A DNA stretch of 64,000 bases from Hyphomicrobiales bacterium (GCA_900472625.1 UCIT01000007.1:124001-188000); one strand, 5' to 3'. Counted from the first letter of the stretch, positions 53,938 through 63,481 are shown. The notes: generated by a model not told the origin, from the letters alone. Numbers and translations: made by a program.

Positions 53938-55236
53938 CTACCTTTCGAGGTTCAAACGGATCGCGACCGAGCGTGCATGGCCGTCCAGCCCTTCGGAGAC
54001 GGCAAGCGCGATGGCGGCAGGGCCAAGCGTGCGCAGCTGCTCGGGGCCGAGGCGCAGGATCGAGGTGCGCTTGACGAAATCCAGAACCGAGAGGCCAGAC
54101 GAAAAGCGCGCCGAACGCGCCGTCGGCAGCACGTGGTTGGAGCCGCCGACATAGTCTCCGATCACTTCGGGCGTATGGGCGCCGATGAAGATGGCGCCGG
54201 CGTTGCGGATCTTGTCGACCAGCGCATCGGGATCGGCCACGGCGAGCTCCAGATGCTCGGCGGCAATACGGTTTGCCAGCGGAATGGCATCCTTGACCTC
54301 GTTGACGAGGATGACGGCGCCGAAGTCGCGCCAGCTGGCGGCAGCGGTCTCGGCGCGGTTCAGCGTCTTCAGCTGACGCTCGACGGCGGCTTCCACGGCC
54401 TTGCCGAAGGCGACATCGTCGGAGATGAGAATCGACTGGGCGCTGACATCATGCTCGGCCTGCGCCAGCAAGTCGGCCGCGATCCAGTCCGGATTGTTGT
54501 CCTTGTCGGCGATAACAAGCACTTCGGACGGGCCGGCGATCATGTCGATGCCGACGGTGCCGAAGACGTGGCGCTTGGCGGCGGCGACATAGGCATTGCC
54601 CGGGCCGGTGATCTTGGCGACGGGCTCGATGCTCTCGGTACCATAGGCCAGCGCCGCGACCGCCTGGGCGCCGCCGATGCGATAGATTTCCGTGACGCCG
54701 GCGATCTTGGCGGCGGCGAGCACGGCCGGATTGACCTGGCCACCGGCAGCAGGCACCACGATAACGATCCGATCGACACCCGCCACCTTGGCAGGGATGG
54801 CGTTCATCAGCACCGAACTCGGATAACTGGCAGTGCCGCCAGGCACATAGAGGCCGACCGCCTCGATCGCCGTCCAGCGCGAGCCGAGGGTGACGCCCAT
54901 GGCGTCCTCGTAGATGTCGTCCTTGGGAAGCTGACGGGCGTGATGCGACTCGATGCGGACGGCGGCGACCTTCAGCGCGCCCAACACTTCGGCGGGCGTT
55001 GCCTCGACAGCAGCGTCGATCTCGGCCTCGGTGACGCGCATCGGCGTCTCGGCGAAATCGATGCCCTCGAACTTCCTGGAATACTCGGCCAGCGCCGCAT
55101 CGCCGCGGGCCCTGATGTCATCGATAATGGCGCGAACGGTGACGTTGACGTCTTCCGACATCTCGCGCTTGGTCGTCAGAAACGCCGCGAAGCGCTGCTC
55201 GAAATCACCCGATGCCTGATCCAGCCAGATTGCCAC
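53938..55236 (-). CDS. hisD: Histidinol dehydrogenase
   Basis: The 432-residue enzyme catalyses the last two oxidation steps of histidine synthesis, from histidinol to histidine. Motifs are LYVPGGTASYPSSVLMNAIPAKVAGV, KITGPGNAYVAAAKRHVFG, DMIAGPSEVLVIADKDNNPDWIAADLLAQAEHD and the catalytic region NRIAAEHLELAV. Full length for the family. Isolated hisD with UPF0262 is usual in Rhizobiales. Confidence 0.97.
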   Translation of the reverse strand: MAIWLDQASGDFEQRFAAFLTTKREMSEDVNVTVRAIIDDIRARGDAALAEYSRKFEGIDFAETPMRVTEAEIDAAVEATPAEVLGALKVAAVRIESHHARQLPKDDIYEDAMGVTLGSRWTAIEAVGLYVPGGTASYPSSVLMNAIPAKVAGVDRIVIVVPAAGGQVNPAVLAAAKIAGVTEIYRIGGAQAVAALAYGTESIEPVAKITGPGNAYVAAAKRHVFGTVGIDMIAGPSEVLVIADKDNNPDWIAADLLAQAEHDVSAQSILISDDVAFGKAVEAAVERQLKTLNRAETAAASWRDFGAVILVNEVKDAIPLANRIAAEHLELAVADPDALVDKIRNAGAIFIGAHTPEVIGDYVGGSNHVLPTARSARFSSGLSVLDFVKRTSILRLGPEQLRTLGPAAIALAVSEGLDGHARSVAIRLNLER

Positions 55237-55273
55237 GCGTCAATTCCTCTTCCTAAAGTCGATAATGCGGATA

Positions 55274-55711
55274 TCAGGCGCCGGGGTGGCGCGGCTTGGA
55301 GGCGGTTTCCCATGCGCCGCCGATATCGGCAAGCTGAACCTCGATGCATTCGACGTCGAGCGCGATGGTGGCGCCGCCGGCGAGATCGACCTCGATGGAG
55401 CCCTCGGGCCCCTCGCCCTTCTGCTCGAAGCGGATGGCGAGCAACGACAGCACCTCGTCCGTCTTCTTCTGGTTGACGCCGACGGAGCGGACCGCGAGAA
55501 CGCGCTTGAAGACGAGCGCGGCGCGGCGGCGCTCGAAGCCCTTGCGCTTGCCTGTGGCTTCTTCCCAGACGAAACGGTTGGCGGCGATGGAAAACTGGTG
55601 GTCGCGCGGCGACCATGAGAGATCTGCGACCTTGAAGACGCTGTCCTGCGTATGCGCGGAAACGACGGCAAGATCTTCGCTATCGAGCGCGACAAGCTTC
55701 AGGTCGGTCAT
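55274..55711 (-). CDS. DUF2948-type conserved protein
   Basis: The 145-residue product has an N-terminal segment LKLVALDSEDLAVVSAHTQDSVFKVADLSWSPRDHQFSIAANRFVWEEA and a C-terminal beta-rich segment. It matches, from memory of the family, DUF2948 proteins located beside hisD in alphaproteobacteria. Function unknown. It lies between murA and hisD. Confidence 0.75.
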   Translation of the reverse strand: MTDLKLVALDSEDLAVVSAHTQDSVFKVADLSWSPRDHQFSIAANRFVWEEATGKRKGFERRRAALVFKRVLAVRSVGVNQKKTDEVLSLLAIRFEQKGEGPEGSIEVDLAGGATIALDVECIEVQLADIGGAWETASKPRHPGA

Positions 55712-55849
55712 TCAGGCAGTACCCCGTTACCATTGGCATCGCCGGAATAGCGATGCCGTGAGACAAGGGACATAAGGCGCTGCGGCGCATTGCGCAACCA
55801 GGACCAAGGGCGAATGATCGCCCCTGGTCAATTCGCGTGCGGCTCAGGC

Positions 55850-57142
55850 TTATTCGCTGACGCGTTCGACGATGGCGCCGCAGCGGGTGAGCTTTTCTTC
55901 GAGGCGCTCGAAGCCGCGATCGAGGTGATAGACGCGCGACACCATGGTCTCGCCTTCGGCGGCGAGGCCGGCGATGACAAGCGACACGGATGCGCGCAGG
56001 TCGGTCGCCATCACAGGCGCACCCTTGAGGCGCGGCACGCCTTCGATCTTCGCCGTCTGGCCCGAGAGCGAGATCTTGGCGCCGAGGCGGGCCAGTTCCT
56101 GCACGTGCATGAAGCGGTTTTCGAAGATGGTCTCGGTGACGTGCGATACGCCGGTCGAGCGGGTCATCAGCGCCATGAACTGCGCCTGCAGGTCGGTCGG
56201 GAAGCCCGGGAACGGATCGGTGACGATATCGACGGGGCGGATGCCTGCACCATTGCGACGAACACGCATGCCGTTGTTGGTCGGCGAAATCTCGGCGCCG
56301 GCGCGGCGCAGGGTCTCGAGCGCGGTGTCCAGCAGAGCCACGTCGGTATTTTCCAGCACGACATCACCGCCGGCCATGGCAACGGCCATGGCATAGGTGC
56401 CGGTCTCGATGCGATCCGGCAGGACGCGGTGGCGGGCGCCCGACAACGTGGTGACGCCTTCGATGGTGATGGTCGCGGTGCCGGCGCCCGTGATCTTGGC
56501 GCCCATGGCGATCAGGCAGTTGGCGAGATCGACGACTTCGGGCTCGCGGGCGGCGTTGCCGATAACGGTGGTGCCGCGGGCAAGCGTTGCCGCCATCATC
56601 ATCACGTGGGTGGCGCCGACGGAGACCTTCGGGAAGGTGTACTTGGCGCCGATCAGGCCGCCCTTGGGGGCCGTGGCGTTGATATAGCCGCCGTCGATCT
56701 CGAGATTGGCGCCGAGCGCGGTCAGGCCTTCGAGGAAGAGATCGACCGGGCGCGTGCCGATGGCGCAGCCGCCGGGCAGCGAGACGCGGCACTGGCCTTC
56801 GCGGGCGAGAAGCGGACCGATGACCCAGAAGGAGGCGCGCATCTTGGACACCAGCTCATAGGGAGCGGTGGTGTCGACGATAGTGCGGCAGGTGAAGTGG
56901 ATGGTGCGGGAGTAGCTGTCTTCCTGGCGCTCGCGGCGGCCATTGACCGACACGTCGACGCCGTGATTGCCGAGAATGCGGAGCAGCTGCTCGACGTCGG
57001 CCAGATGCGGCACGTTTTCGAGCGTCAGCGTATCGCTGGTCAGCAACGAGGCGATCATCAGCGGCAGGGCGGCATTCTTGGCGCCGGAAATCGGAATGAT
57101 GCCATTCAGCTCATTACCGCCGACAATTCTGATACGATCCAT
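55850..57142 (-). CDS. murA: UDP-N-acetylglucosamine 1-carboxyvinyltransferase MurA
   Basis: The 430-residue cytoplasmic enzyme does the first committed step of peptidoglycan synthesis, joining enolpyruvate to UDP-GlcNAc. The active-site cysteine is C126 in [16 protein letters not shown] and the catalytic K22 is in [11 protein letters not shown] later conserved segment reads [20 protein letters not shown]126 makes it a fosfomycin-sensitive type. It follows the 64-residue gene by 105 bases. Confidence 0.97.
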   Translation of the reverse strand: MDRIRIVGGNELNGIIPISGAKNAALPLMIASLLTSDTLTLENVPHLADVEQLLRILGNHGVDVSVNGRRERQEDSYSRTIHFTCRTIVDTTAPYELVSKMRASFWVIGPLLAREGQCRVSLPGGCAIGTRPVDLFLEGLTALGANLEIDGGYINATAPKGGLIGAKYTFPKVSVGATHVMMMAATLARGTTVIGNAAREPEVVDLANCLIAMGAKITGAGTATITIEGVTTLSGARHRVLPDRIETGTYAMAVAMAGGDVVLENTDVALLDTALETLRRAGAEISPTNNGMRVRRNGAGIRPVDIVTDPFPGFPTDLQAQFMALMTRSTGVSHVTETIFENRFMHVQELARLGAKISLSGQTAKIEGVPRLKGAPVMATDLRASVSLVIAGLAAEGETMVSRVYHLDRGFERLEEKLTRCGAIVERVSE

Positions 57143-57247
57143 GGGCGCTTACGGGCGATGCCCGCCTTTCTGAAACTCAGGTCTTTTAAAAGGATGCGGG
57201 TCTTTAGACGAAATCCGCGCAGGCTTCAATTCGAAGCGGACGGAACA

Positions 57248-57442
57248 TTACGATTCGTCCATTTTTGCGGCAGGCAGCCCATTTGTCTCGTCGGCCTGGC
57301 CGGAACGGTGGGCGCGCGTCTGCTGTTTGCGGCGCGAGAGGTTTTCCCGCAATTTTTCCGCGGCCCGGTCACGACGCAGTTTCGCCTGCTGTTCGATCGC
57401 GGCTTTGCGGCCGTTCTTCGTGTTTTCAGTGTCTTCGGTCAT
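57248..57442 (-). CDS. Small basic hypothetical protein upstream of murA
   Basis: The 64-residue product is strongly charged and helical (NGRKAAIEQQAKLRRDRAAEKLRENLSRRKQQTRAHRSGQ), with no signal or membrane span. It resembles short rhizobial conserved hypotheticals next to murA but I cannot name a family. A Lys/Arg-rich helix could bind nucleic acid (inference). Confidence 0.7.
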   Translation of the reverse strand: MTEDTENTKNGRKAAIEQQAKLRRDRAAEKLRENLSRRKQQTRAHRSGQADETNGLPAAKMDES

Positions 57443-57594
57443 GGGAAATGGCTTATCCGAATTCGCGGCAATCCAAAAGTGGCAACGTTAATCTGAGCCA
57501 AGATGGAAATTGCGGCTTGCACTTGCCCGAAAGCTGTGGCAATAGCCGCCCCGTTCACGCAACGCAGCCGAATGGTTGCAGCGTCTGGTCCTTC

Positions 57595-57669
57595 GCTGCC
57601 GTAGCTCAGTGGTAGAGCACACCCTTGGTAAGGGTGAGGTCGGTGGTTCAATCCCACTCGGCAGCACCA
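57595..57669 (+). tRNA. tRNA-Thr (GGT)
   Basis: The plus strand folds with acceptor GCTGCCG pairing with CGGCAGC and D-arm AGCTCAGTGGTAGAGC. The anticodon stem CACCC has loop TTGGTAA (anticodon GGT), and the T-arm GGTTCAATCC is present. CCA is encoded at 57667-57669. Confidence 0.97.
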
Positions 57670-57853
57670 GTTTTCTCCCATAAAGATCAGAAACTTACGT
57701 TTGGTGCGAGCGCGCGCCGAACATGTAAACTCTGCCTTATCCGCAGTTTGCCTCCAAAAATTTGCGAAAAAATTCCGGGGCGGCTAAGACGTTCCGAGAA
57801 TTGGGCCGCTCGTGTCATGTGCCCGTGAAGCCTTACACATGGAAGAGACGACG

Positions 57854-58003
57854 ATGAACAACACCGACCAGCAGGGCGAACCGAATAGCCGCACGACGAA
57901 GGCGATCATCATCGTTGCCATGGTGCTGGCAGGCATCACCGCCGTGTTTGGCGCACTTGCCGTCTACAAGGCCGTGTTCGTCTACACGATCGTTCCCTCG
58001 TAA
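57854..58003 (+). CDS. Small single-span membrane protein
   Basis: The 49-residue product has one hydrophobic span (AIIIVAMVLAGITAVFGALAVYKAVFVYTIV) after a polar N-terminus. The ATG at 57854 has GGAAGAG about six bases upstream, better than an ATG at 57839. I do not recognise it. It is the first of a series of small genes after tRNA-Thr. Confidence 0.65.
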   Translation: MNNTDQQGEPNSRTTKAIIIVAMVLAGITAVFGALAVYKAVFVYTIVPS

Positions 58004-58131
58004 GCCCTCACTTCCGCCGATGACCACCACATGAACAGGTCTCTCAGCTGACATTCATGCTGCGCTTATTATTCGTATTGAACAAATGCTCGATACGAAC
58101 GTTATTCAGCGCCACATGAATGGAGACCAGC

Positions 58132-58374
58132 ATGAAGAAGTTTATCACAGCAGCCGTTATCGCCATCGCTTCGCTGAGCGCAACCGCAATGCCGTCGTTT
58201 GCAGACAGCGTCACGATCCGCGTCGGCCAGCCGGGTTATCATGATCGCGACCACCGTCCCGCTTACCGGCACGACAATCGCCGTCATCCCGTGCGCGCTC
58301 ATTGCCGCATGAAGACCGTAAAGTATCACAGCCATGGCCGCCTGGTGACCAAGACCACGCGCGTCTGCAGCTAA
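58132..58374 (+). CDS. Small secreted His/Arg-rich protein
   Basis: The 80-residue product has a cleavable signal (KKFITAAVIAIASLSATAMPSFA). The mature part is rich in His, Arg and Tyr (YHDRDHRPAYRHDNRRHPVRAHCRMKTVKYHSHGR), typical of small periplasmic proteins that may bind metals. GGAG six bases before the ATG supports the start at 58132. A hairpin terminator follows. Confidence 0.75.
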   Translation: MKKFITAAVIAIASLSATAMPSFADSVTIRVGQPGYHDRDHRPAYRHDNRRHPVRAHCRMKTVKYHSHGRLVTKTTRVCS

Positions 58375-58402
58375 ACGATCGCGCAGACCGATCGATCCTC
58401 TT

Positions 58403-58424
58403 CACTCGGCCGAAAGGCCGAGTG
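58403..58424 (+). terminator. Hairpin terminator after the secreted-protein gene
   Basis: A 9-bp stem (58403-58411 with 58416-58424) with a GAAA loop is followed by TTTGC. It is a short, plausible rho-independent terminator about 30 bases after the stop codon. Confidence 0.6.
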
Positions 58425-58584
58425 TTTGCAGGGGGATACCTTTTTGGTTCGCCCAGCCGAACGCATTGCATTTTCCCATTTGCGGGTTTTTGATTTATCG
58501 CTAAAATACTTCGGCATACTGCTTTGCCGGAGGAGCGGGCAGAACGCGTTACTGTATTGGCGTGAGCTACGGAGGAGTGCGCAC

Positions 58585-58827
58585 ATGGCAAGCGAAAAAT
58601 GGAATGATCCGATCCACCTCGGCTTCGAGACCACGGGTGCGCGGATGATCTCCGGCCCGTTCGACGCGTTGAAATGCCTGACTGAACTCTGGCCGAGTGT
58701 TCGCGGCCTGCGCTACCTGAAGGCGCGCAGCACCTGCCGGGCAGCCCTGGACGGTCGCAAGAGCGTGGAAGAGGCCCGCGCGGAGTTCATGGCGGCCGCC
58801 GAAGAGGCGCGGCTTCACGTTCACTGA
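58585..58827 (+). CDS. DUF982-type small protein
   Basis: The 80-residue product (WNDPIHLGFETTGARMISGPFDALKCLTELWPSVRGLRYLKARSTCRAALDGRKSVEEARAEFMAAAEEARLHV) has the layout of DUF982, a family abundant in Rhizobiaceae with no known activity. The ATG at 58585 has a strong GGAGGAG eight bases upstream, so the long upstream frame is not used. Confidence 0.8.
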   Translation: MASEKWNDPIHLGFETTGARMISGPFDALKCLTELWPSVRGLRYLKARSTCRAALDGRKSVEEARAEFMAAAEEARLHVH

Positions 58828-59163
58828 AGCAAGCCAAGCGGCCCATTCGGGGTCGAAATGGTCCGCAAGTGGATCGAAATAAAGCAGAGTTGATTTTTGC
58901 TTAACCTTGGCGGGAGCTTGTCGTGGGCTCCCGGATAAAGCCGTTGTCATCATCCCACACGTCTTACTAGAACATTCCCAGCCATCATGATGATGGTCAG
59001 AGGCTCGTCACCCTCTGCGCCACAAGCGCAGGCGGGCCTCGTATATTTCTTTCCAAAACAGTTATTTAGCTATTGCTTACGATCGAATCGCTTCGCCTCG
59101 ATCGCAACCACAGACTGTGTTTCGAAGCCACGCGTTTCTGGCGGTTAATGCGTCGTTACGGGA
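58828..59163. other. Gene-free region with palindromes and stem-loops
   Basis: No gene is supported in these 336 bases. Structures include the hairpin CGGGAGC/GCTCCCG at 58911-58933, the palindrome CCATCATGATGATGG at 58982-58996, and the alternative stems at 58998-59040 (CAGAGG with CCTCTG, CTGCGC with GCGCAG, GAGGC with GCCTC). A small RNA or convergent terminator is possible. Confidence 0.4.
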
Positions 59164-59424
59164 TCAGCAACCGGATGCAGCGCTCTCGACCTCGACATAG
59201 CCGACACCGATGATGGTGCCGTCATTGGCACGGATGAAGGACGGGACATAGTGGGCGCTTGGCGGCACGCAGGCGACACCGGCGTCATATTGCGCCAGCA
59301 CGACGTCATCGCGCTCAAGCGCGGAATAATCGCTGTTGACCTCCAGCGACGCGGCTGCCGGCAGGGCGAAGGCGCCGATGGCCAATGCAAGGGCGGGCAT
59401 TCCAATTTGAAGAAAGCGCGTCAT
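59164..59424 (-). CDS. Small secreted protein with stress-type promoter
   Basis: The 86-residue product has a signal peptide (MTRFLQIGMPALALAIGAFALPAAAS) and a short mature domain, DYSALERDDVVLAQYDAGVACVPPSAHYVPSFIRANDGTIIGVGYVEVES. The family resembles small periplasmic proteins of rhizobia. GGGAGA about seven bases before the ATG supports translation, and an EcfG-type promoter lies just upstream. Confidence 0.8.
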   Translation of the reverse strand: MTRFLQIGMPALALAIGAFALPAAASLEVNSDYSALERDDVVLAQYDAGVACVPPSAHYVPSFIRANDGTIIGVGYVEVESAASGC

Positions 59425-59453
59425 GCCATTCTCCCGTGTTCGATTACTGCAGT

Positions 59454-59479
59454 AACGGAATGTCCTCTGGATTAGTTCC
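59454..59479 (-). promoter_or_regulatory. EcfG-type general stress promoter
   Basis: On the minus strand GGAAC (59475-59479) and CGTT (59454-59457) are separated by 17 bases, matching the EcfG/RpoE general stress sigma consensus of alphaproteobacteria (GGAAC-N16-17-CGTT). The -10 lies about 30 bases before the start of the small secreted protein. This predicts induction in stationary phase or stress. Confidence 0.7.
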
Positions 59480-59574
59480 AGATCAACGCCGGCATTTCAG
59501 CATGTCGTTAAGTTTCTACTTGGAATTTCTACTTGCGAATTTCATTGTGGCACTCTCCGGCGCGCTGAACGGCA

Positions 59575-59850
59575 CTATGACCCATCTTCGCGCCGCAACA
59601 ACCGGCTATGGACATTGCCCTTGCCGACCACATCTTCAGCAATCAGCATGGCGTTCACCAGTTCGCCCGCGGAGTGGACAAAGCCCTCCAGCACGGCATA
59701 GGAGCCGAGCATTGTGACGGTGATTTCACTGCAATCGAGCTCTGCATCGGCGGCCAGCGCGCTTTCGATGGCGGCGCGCGTCGATGCCTCGCTATGGCCC
59801 CGCTCGCCGTTGCAGTCGGGCCCCTCATATGTCTGGAACAGCAGTACCAT
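59575..59850 (-). CDS. BON-domain-like small protein
   Basis: The 91-residue product has the BON-like pattern STRAAIESALAADAELDCSEITVTMLGSYAVLEGFVHSAGELVNAMLIAEDVVGKGNVHSRL, with no signal peptide. BON domains are associated with membrane binding and osmotic stress. A GAGGAGG six bases before the ATG at 59850 fixes the start; an upstream ATG at 59874 lacks such a site. Confidence 0.75.
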   Translation of the reverse strand: MVLLFQTYEGPDCNGERGHSEASTRAAIESALAADAELDCSEITVTMLGSYAVLEGFVHSAGELVNAMLIAEDVVGKGNVHSRLLRREDGS

Positions 59851-60017
59851 GGTCGCCTCCTCGCGAACTTTCATACGGGCTAACGTCGCAGCGCGGCATT
59901 TCGTTGCATGTGCTCAGTCGCAACGGCAGTATTTTCGAGATGAGACCGCATCAGCCCTTGGCGCTTGCGGGTCGGAAGGCCATATCAAGAGCGAGACCAT
60001 GGATGCCAGAATCCAAA

Positions 60018-60299
60018 ATGCGGATGATTGCGATGAACCCCCTGATACCGGCCGTGCTGGCGACGTTTCTTCTAGCCGGGTGCTCGACCAGCGACACTGC
60101 CGAGCTGAAGCCAATTCCCGGCAGCATCACCTATGGTGGACAGCCGCGTACCAAGCTGACCAAATCGCCGCCGGGCAGCGTGCTCCACAACACGTTCTAT
60201 GATTCAACCGGCACCAAGATGCTGGAGACCTATATCCTGCAGCCGGACCGGACGCTGAAGCTTACACGGCGCGAGACCATTCCAGACTTCCCGATGTAG
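60018..60299 (+). CDS. Small predicted lipoprotein
   Basis: The 93-residue product has a lipoprotein signal (NPLIPAVLATFLLAGCSTS; Cys near residue 22) and a short mature domain, GSITYGGQPRTKLTKSPPGSVLHNTFYDSTGTKMLETYILQPDRTLKLTRRE. The start is uncertain among ATGs at 60003, 60018 and 60033. It converges with the hydrolase gene 14 bases away. I cannot name a function. Confidence 0.7.
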   Translation: MRMIAMNPLIPAVLATFLLAGCSTSDTAELKPIPGSITYGGQPRTKLTKSPPGSVLHNTFYDSTGTKMLETYILQPDRTLKLTRRETIPDFPM

Positions 60300-60313
60300 G
60301 GTCGCGTTGCCGC

Positions 60314-61378
60314 TTACAGCACAAGTGGTGATTCCGGCGACTGCAGGATGGCTTCGATCGCCGCCCGATCGACCGCATCGAGGGTTGCCGGCGTCCATTT
60401 CGGATTGCGGTCCTTGTCGATGACGGCGGCACGGATGCCCTCGTAGAAGTCGGCGCTGTTCAATATCCCCAGGCAGGCGCCGAATTCGCGGCGCAGGCAT
60501 TCGCCAAGTGTGCGGCTCTGCCTGCCCTGATGCAGAAGATAGAGCGCCAGCGTCAGGCTGGTCGGCGAGCGTGACTCAAGCGCGCGTAGTGTTTCGCCGG
60601 CAAACTCCGCTTCTTCGGCCATCAGCGCGGTAACGATTTCGCCGACGCTGCCAAAGCGGAAACAGCGTTCGATCAGGCTGGTATTCAGCCGCAGCGGCCC
60701 CTTGCCCGGATCGGTCGAGAGATTCTTGAGCACGACATCGACGTCACGCGAACTGGCGCCCCGCGACAGACCGGCCAGGGTATCCACCAGTTCCGGCAGC
60801 TGGAAGGCGGCGACTTGGACATCGGCGAGCCCGGCATAGATCACGTCTGCGGCGCCGACCTCCAGGCCGGTCAGCCCCATCCAGATCCCGACCTCGCCGG
60901 ACGCGTGCGGCAGCAACCAGGTGGCGCCGACATCGGGGAAATAACCGATACCGGTCTCCGGCATGGCAAAGCGGGTGCGCTCGGTGACGACGCGGTGGCG
61001 GCCGTGCGAGGACAAGCCGACGCCGCCGCCCATGGTGATCCCGTCCATCAGCACCACATAGGGCTTCGGATAGGTTGATATCCGATGGTTGAGCCGGAAT
61101 TCCTCGCGCCAGAAGCTTTCGGCCAGCGGCGTGCCGGTCCTGCCGCTTTCATGCAAGGCGCGAATATCGCCACCGGCGCAGAAGCCGCGCTCGCCCTCCC
61201 CCGTGATCACCACGGTGGCCACATCCGCATCGGCGGCGAAATCATCGAGCGCTGCCGATATGCCGCGGATCATCTCCAGCGTCAGACTGTTCAGCGCCCG
61301 CGGGCGGTTCAGGCGAATGATCCCGGCGGATCCGTGACGCTCGCGCAAGATGTCGTGATGATCGACTTTGTCGTGCAT
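60314..61378 (-). CDS. Enoyl-CoA hydratase/isomerase, 3-hydroxyisobutyryl-CoA hydrolase type
   Basis: The 354-residue protein has crotonase motifs GFCAGGDIRAL and DGITMGGGVGLSSHGRHRVVTERTRFAMPETGIGYFPDVGATWLLPH. The latter combination is typical of 3-hydroxyisobutyryl-CoA hydrolase in valine breakdown. The start at 61378 has AAGGAG six bases upstream; a 31-residue upstream extension lacks support. It might also act as an enoyl-CoA hydratase. Confidence 0.88.
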   Translation of the reverse strand: MHDKVDHHDILRERHGSAGIIRLNRPRALNSLTLEMIRGISAALDDFAADADVATVVITGEGERGFCAGGDIRALHESGRTGTPLAESFWREEFRLNHRISTYPKPYVVLMDGITMGGGVGLSSHGRHRVVTERTRFAMPETGIGYFPDVGATWLLPHASGEVGIWMGLTGLEVGAADVIYAGLADVQVAAFQLPELVDTLAGLSRGASSRDVDVVLKNLSTDPGKGPLRLNTSLIERCFRFGSVGEIVTALMAEEAEFAGETLRALESRSPTSLTLALYLLHQGRQSRTLGECLRREFGACLGILNSADFYEGIRAAVIDKDRNPKWTPATLDAVDRAAIEAILQSPESPLVL

Positions 61379-61590
61379 CCGGGTCTCCTTATCCAACGCG
61401 CCGCAAGGGATGCGGCGGTTCCGGCTTCCTGTGGCGTCGTCGCGCTCGGCGGGACGAGCGCTTGCACACAAACCTATAGCGGTCGACGGGATAGTCGATG
61501 GCTACTGTAAGAGGAAACGCCGCTGCGGCCTCGCCGGGTCGCAAGCCTGCGACAGGTGCGGCCGTCATCGCGACGGCCCACATCCGTTGT

Positions 61591-62625
61591 TCAGAAGGAT
61601 GCCGCCGCCAGTGCGCGGTGGATGCCTTGCAGGTCGTCGACCTTGCGGTCGATCAGCGACAGTTCCCAATCCAGCGCGCTGCGAACGATGGTCTCGAGCG
61701 AGTCGTATCGCGGCGTCCAGTCCAGCACGCGATGCGCCAGCGTGCTGTCGGCGACGACGCTGGCGGAATCGCCGGGGCGGCGCGGCGCCATGTGGATCTT
61801 GAAGGACTGGCCGTGAAGGCGGGTCACCATATTCAGCACATCCAGCACCGAATAGCCGGCCCCATAGCCGCAATTGGCGACCAGCGAGCCGCGCTCGCGG
61901 CGCAGGTGCTGGAGAGCCTTCAGATGCGCCTCGGCGAGGTCGGTGACGTGGATATAGTCGCGGACGCCGGTGCCGTCATGGGTGGGGTAATCGATGCCGT
62001 AGACGCTGACGCTGTCGCGACGACCAAGCGCCGCTTCGCAGGCGACCTTGATCAGGTGAGTGGCGCCTGCCGTCGACTGACCGGCGCGGCCGAGCGGATC
62101 GGCACCGGCGACGTTGAAATAGCGCAGCGCCACATAGTTGAAGTCGTAGGCGGCTGCCGCGTCGCGCAACATGAACTCCGTCATCAGCTTCGACTGACCA
62201 TAGGGGTTCTCGGGATTAAGCGAGGCGTCTTCCCGGACCGGGTCTGTGGTCTTTTGCGGACCATAGACGGCCGCGGTCGAGGAGAAGACGAAATGGCGGA
62301 TGCCGGCGCTGATCGCGGCGCTCATCAGCGCCCGGGTCTTGCCGGAGTTGTTGTCGTAATAGGACAGCGGATCGGACACGGAGACCGGCACGACGGCGGA
62401 GCCGGCGAAGTGGATGATGGCCTCGATGTCGTTTTCGATGAAGATCGTCTTCAGCAGTTCGGCATCGGCGACGTCACCGAGATAGAAGCGTGCTTCGGGG
62501 GCGACGGCCCAGCGGAAGCCGGTGGAGAGACGATCGAGGACGACGACCTGTTCGCCTGCATCGAGCAGCGTCCAGACCATATGGCTGCCGATATAGCCGG
62601 CACCGCCCGTCACCAGAATTGCCAT
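61591..62625 (-). CDS. galE: UDP-glucose 4-epimerase
   Basis: The 344-residue protein interconverts UDP-glucose and UDP-galactose for exopolysaccharide and lipopolysaccharide synthesis. The Rossmann motif LVTGGAGYIGSHMV, Ser/Tyr/Lys region FSSTAAVYGP and NPYGQSKLMTE (YxxxK), and GTGVRDYIHVTDLAEAHLKAL are clear. The ATG at 62625 has GGGGAG upstream. It resembles rhizobial exoB/galE. Confidence 0.95.
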   Translation of the reverse strand: MAILVTGGAGYIGSHMVWTLLDAGEQVVVLDRLSTGFRWAVAPEARFYLGDVADAELLKTIFIENDIEAIIHFAGSAVVPVSVSDPLSYYDNNSGKTRALMSAAISAGIRHFVFSSTAAVYGPQKTTDPVREDASLNPENPYGQSKLMTEFMLRDAAAAYDFNYVALRYFNVAGADPLGRAGQSTAGATHLIKVACEAALGRRDSVSVYGIDYPTHDGTGVRDYIHVTDLAEAHLKALQHLRRERGSLVANCGYGAGYSVLDVLNMVTRLHGQSFKIHMAPRRPGDSASVVADSTLAHRVLDWTPRYDSLETIVRSALDWELSLIDRKVDDLQGIHRALAAASF

Positions 62626-62821
62626 GTCTCGCACTCCCCGTTTCCATCACAGGGGGGCATCTGAGGCCGTTTTCCTTTCCGAATTTCGAACAAGCGGCCC
62701 GGTTTGGCGCGTGCGGCAGGGTAAGTTTGGTAGTTTGGTTAGAAGCCGGTTTCGGGCTTTATTCGAATTTTATCGATGTGCCATTTCAGCCACCAGAATG
62801 GTGTCGACCGGCAATTCGAGC

Positions 62822-63481
62822 TTAGGGCTTGCTGCCCTCTGTCGGTGCCGGGGCTTGCGCAAGGAAGCCGCGCTCGATCGCCAGCGCGATCAGCTTTTCG
62901 CTGAGATCGCCGAGCGTATCGGATGCTTTGCCGATCGGCTCCATGCGGCGGACGACGCTGGCGGAGGTCACGCCGCCAGCATGCCAGGTACCGCCATCGG
63001 TGAAGAAATTATGCAGCAGCGGCTGAAGGCGATCCATGGCATTGGCGAAACGCGCGTCAGCGGTGACCTTCGCCTCGAATTCGTCCCACAGCGCGCGAAA
63101 CTCGCCGGCCTGATCCGAGGGCAGCAGTGCAAAAATGCGATCGGCTGCCTTGAGCTCGCGCTCGACCTGACTGGCCTGCGCAACGGTGTCATAGGCGAAG
63201 GTGTCGCCGGCATCGATCTCGACGATGTCGTGAATGAGCAACATCTTCAGCACGCGCAGCAGATCGACGGGCTCGCGGGAATGCTCGGCCAGCACCGCCG
63301 CCATCAGCGCCAGCTGCCAAGTGTGCTCGGCGTCGTTTTCGACACGGGAGCGATCCAACAGCAGCGTGCGGCGCAGGATCGTCTTCAGTTTCTCCACTTC
63401 GAGAATGAAGGCGATCTGCTCCACCAGTCGCCGGTTGCCGAGAAAGCCCTCCAGATAATCGGCTGTGAACTTTTGCGGCAT
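62822..63481 (-). CDS. HD-domain hydrolase (YfbR-like)
   Basis: The 219-residue protein has the HD motifs RVENDAEHTWQLALMAAVLAEHSR and MLLIHDIVEIDAGD, then ELKAADRIFALLPSDQ with a later Asp in MDRLQPLLHNF. These fit the HD_3 5'-nucleotidase type. Its substrate (dNMP or other nucleotide) is inferred from the family. Confidence 0.88.
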   Translation of the reverse strand: MPQKFTADYLEGFLGNRRLVEQIAFILEVEKLKTILRRTLLLDRSRVENDAEHTWQLALMAAVLAEHSREPVDLLRVLKMLLIHDIVEIDAGDTFAYDTVAQASQVERELKAADRIFALLPSDQAGEFRALWDEFEAKVTADARFANAMDRLQPLLHNFFTDGGTWHAGGVTSASVVRRMEPIGKASDTLGDLSEKLIALAIERGFLAQAPAPTEGSKP

